From: an uncultured Marinilabiliales bacterium
GTDB lineage: Bacteria; Bacteroidota; Bacteroidia; Bacteroidales; BM520
Length of the DNA stretch: 8,270 nt
Reading direction: 5' to 3'
Assembly (NCBI GenBank): GCA_937877575.1
Contig: CALFIZ010000103.1
Location: 1 to 8,270 of the forward strand
Of this stretch, positions 6,982-8,270 are shown one piece after another (the first letter of the stretch is position 1; the number at the start of each line of letters is the position of its first letter). Below the pieces are notes generated by a model. That model had not been told where the DNA came from. It saw nothing but the letters and a program-made list of their open reading frames with translations, and did not search any database. The position numbers were made by a program, and so were the translations under genes.

Positions 6982-7430
6982 GAGTGGTAATACAGAGGGT
7001 GATTGAATCCAGCGTGACTATTGACGGAAATGTCAAGGGAAAAACAGGCAAGGGCATGATGATATTGGTTGGCTTTGAAGCGACTGACACCCAAGAGGAT
7101 ATCGATTGGATAAGTTACAAGATAGTCAACCTTAGGATTTTTCCTGATGCTAATGGCGTAATGAATGTCTCAATTTTGGATACTGACGGGGAAGTGTTGG
7201 TTATCAGTCAGTTCACACTGATGGCATCGACGAAGAAGGGGAACAGGCCGTCATACATACATGCTGCTCCGCCTGAGATTTCAATTCCCTTATATGAGGC
7301 TTTTCTCAAGAAAATGGACGAGCTTCTGCCGCACCCGGTCCAATCGGGCATTTTCGGCGCTGATATGAAGGTTGCTTTGATTAATGACGGTCCGGTGACC
7401 ATTTTAATTGATTCCAAAAACAGATATTGA
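6978..7430 (+). CDS. dtd: D-aminoacyl-tRNA deacylase
   Basis: Hydrolyses D-aminoacyl-tRNA (and Gly-tRNA-Ala) and so keeps D-amino acids out of proteins; it acts as a cytoplasmic homodimer. At 150 residues it has the standard length. The two family motifs are clear: SQFTLMASTKKGNRPSY (77-93), holding the active-site SQFTL, and NDGPVT (136-141), holding the Gly-cisPro pair that works across the dimer and rejects L-aminoacyl ends. The N-terminus MRVVIQRV is also typical. The ATGA overlap with rsgA implies translational coupling; both products serve translation, one assembling 30S subunits and one clearing mischarged tRNA. In the Bacteroidota I recall, mazG-like and deoC genes often follow, but here the unit ends. 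Confidence 0.97.
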   Translation: MRVVIQRVIESSVTIDGNVKGKTGKGMMILVGFEATDTQEDIDWISYKIVNLRIFPDANGVMNVSILDTDGEVLVISQFTLMASTKKGNRPSYIHAAPPEISIPLYEAFLKKMDELLPHPVQSGIFGADMKVALINDGPVTILIDSKNRY

Positions 7431-7500
7431 CATTTGCCAGGAAACATCCGGTAAATGCACAATGGAAATGGCCTTGCCCGATGTTTGCGGCATTTCTGCC
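7431..7500 (+). other. Structured 3' untranslated stretch after dtd with alternative folds
   Basis: This non-coding segment can form two local hairpins. In hairpin A, CATTTGCC (7431-7438) pairs with GGTAAATG (7450-7457), with one G-U, a bulged A and an extra GG/CC. In hairpin B, GAAATG (7465-7470) pairs with CATTTC (7491-7496), with a bulged G and an extra CC/GG. Loop bases AAACATC (7442-7448) and GATGTTT (7480-7486) are fully complementary. They allow either a loop-loop contact or a single long imperfect stem (7436-7454 with 7474-7491). No T-tract follows, so this is not itself an intrinsic terminator. Function unknown. Confidence 0.45.
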
Positions 7501-7510
7501 ACATGAATAA

Positions 7511-7547
7511 AAAAGCCATAACACTGAATATCAATGTTATGGCTTTT
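7511..7547. terminator. Bidirectional intrinsic terminator between dtd and the convergent beta-helix gene
   Basis: AAAAGCCATAACA (7511-7523) pairs perfectly with TGTTATGGCTTTT (7535-7547), a 13-bp inverted repeat. The 11-nt loop can close further with TGA/TCA. The plus strand has a T4 run and the minus strand a T6 run after the GC-containing part of the stem. It therefore likely ends dtd and, more strongly, the minus-strand gene whose stop codon lies 29 nt away. Confidence 0.85.
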
Positions 7548-7575
7548 CCGTCTATGTTTGACTGTAATTTGCGGA

Positions 7576-8270
7576 TTAGAATGGACCGCCGCCACCGCCT
7601 GCGCTGACGTTGGTTAACATTGAGGATATGGTGACTGAAGTTGACTGGCCGCCTGAATATGTTGCACCTGTGTAATAGCCGTGCCAATTAGTGCCACCGT
7701 TGATAGTGCCACCATATTTAACGGTATAGGATGAACCTACTGAGAAGGAAGGATGGCTCATGAGCAAAGTTAAGTTTCTGTTACCGCCTCCCGGGCCGCC
7801 GCCACCGCTAATTGTCGGGCATTGGTAGGTGCATATTACATTGCCTCCTGAAAGTACCTGGATAGCATAACCTGACCTGGTGTTGATTTTGAGAGTAGGT
7901 TGTGTGCATACGCTTGTTGTAGGGTTACTGGTGCTGCCGCCTGCTCCAATTATTATACCGCCGGTAATTTTGAATGTGTTCTGGTCACAGTCAAGACCGC
8001 ATTCAGGTGATGCGGAGCCGGTAGCAATAACCATACCGCCGTTGAATGTCATAGGACCGTTGACATCTATACCGTCACCGTTGTTGCTGCACGCATAAAT
8101 CGTACCGTCATTGACAATCAAATTGTTAGGATTCATGGCATCGTCCTTGTTCGAGTAAGCCTCGATAGTGCCGCCATTGACTGAGAGAGTGAGGCTCATT
8201 CCCTCGTTGGAGTTGACGAAGAGATTGCGTCTGACATTCCAGCCGTTGTATCGAAGCCAGCTGATGATGA
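7576..8270 (-). CDS. Cthe_2159-like (PF14262-type) carbohydrate-binding beta-helix protein, 5'-truncated by window edge
   Basis: The frame stays open to the window edge (about 230 residues visible), so the Met at 8199 is internal; signal peptide and N-terminus are outside. Numbered from that Met, a ladder of beta-helix turns ends in Gly-Gly or Asp-Gly: NGGTI (8-12), NDGTI (30-34), NGGMV (53-57), TGGII (79-83), SGGNV (117-121). Acidic turns KDDAMN (18-23) and GDGIDVNG (41-48) resemble calcium-binding turns. A Gly-rich linker (131-139) precedes a C-terminal strand module (about 140-200: YTVKYGGT, YYTGATYSGG, VTISSM) and a GGGGGPF end. The pattern fits the family of Clostridium thermocellum Cthe_2159, which binds polygalacturonate; binding here is inferred. 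It has six cysteines and no T9SS-type C-terminal domain. The alternative is an unrelated beta-helix adhesin. Confidence 0.75.
   Translation of the reverse strand, partial: IISWLRYNGWNVRRNLFVNSNEGMSLTLSVNGGTIEAYSNKDDAMNPNNLIVNDGTIYACSNNGDGIDVNGPMTFNGGMVIATGSASPECGLDCDQNTFKITGGIIIGAGGSTSNPTTSVCTQPTLKINTRSGYAIQVLSGGNVICTYQCPTISGGGGPGGGNRNLTLLMSHPSFSVGSSYTVKYGGTINGGTNWHGYYTGATYSGGQSTSVTISSMLTNVSAGGGGGPF

Noticed and set aside
7208..7687. 159-codon minus-strand frame crossing the dtd 3' end and the terminator
   Set aside because: It runs antisense to conserved dtd motifs, through a strong terminator hairpin and into the beta-helix gene in another frame; no domain resemblance.
7576..7810. GCC-rich short repeats as possible DNA repeat or recombination element
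   Set aside because: They are explained by Gly codons (GGCGGTGG-type) in the linker and C-terminus of the beta-helix protein.
7880..8098. 72-codon plus-strand frame opposite the beta-helix gene
   Set aside because: Low-complexity Val/Pro/Leu content arises from the reverse complement of Gly/Asn-rich repeat codons.
1..8270. Mobile element, defence island, CRISPR, tRNA or phage content
   Set aside because: No transposase, integrase, Cas-like or toxin-antitoxin frames, no spaced direct repeats and no tRNA-like fold were seen; gene content is housekeeping plus surface proteins.

Overview
The window looks like chromosomal, vertically inherited DNA from a member of the Bacteroidota, most likely order Bacteroidales. 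The evidence is a TonB-dependent receptor with an N-terminal carboxypeptidase-regulatory-like domain, exact TAnnTTTG promoter boxes in the divergent intergenic region, A-rich leaders instead of Shine-Dalgarno sites, a CTC-type L25 with an acidic tail, and a polysaccharide-binding type beta-helix protein. I cannot fix the family or genus. I see no mobile element, CRISPR array, tRNA, rRNA or phage gene.

Region 1 (1-2367, + strand) is a tight housekeeping cluster: the C-terminal part of PRPP synthase (prs), ribosomal protein L25/CTC (rplY), a DUF177/YceD protein, ribosomal protein L32 (rpmF) and RidA. Gaps are 18-35 nt, and rpmF and ridA overlap by one base. It ends in a strong hairpin terminator at 2334-2367. 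It combines nucleotide precursor supply, 50S subunit assembly and metabolite damage control.

Region 2 (2379-3608, - strand) is rocD, ornithine aminotransferase. It converges on ridA across the shared terminator and has its own promoter in the 130-bp divergent spacer.

Region 3 (3713-7430, + strand) is a compact three-gene unit: an outer-membrane TonB-dependent receptor of unknown substrate, the ribosome-assembly GTPase RsgA (3-nt gap) and D-aminoacyl-tRNA deacylase Dtd (4-nt overlap). The dtd 3' flank holds a structured stretch (about 7431-7500) and then a bidirectional terminator (7511-7547).

Region 4 (7576-8270, - strand) is the C-terminal part of an apparently secreted beta-helix protein resembling the Cthe_2159 (PF14262) carbohydrate-binding family. 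Its 5' end lies outside the window.

I did not find a clearly new multi-gene system. The most noteworthy points are the alternative-fold RNA element downstream of dtd, an L32 that has lost most zinc ligands, a receptor that shares a transcript with two translation-quality genes, and a cysteine-containing beta-helix protein.
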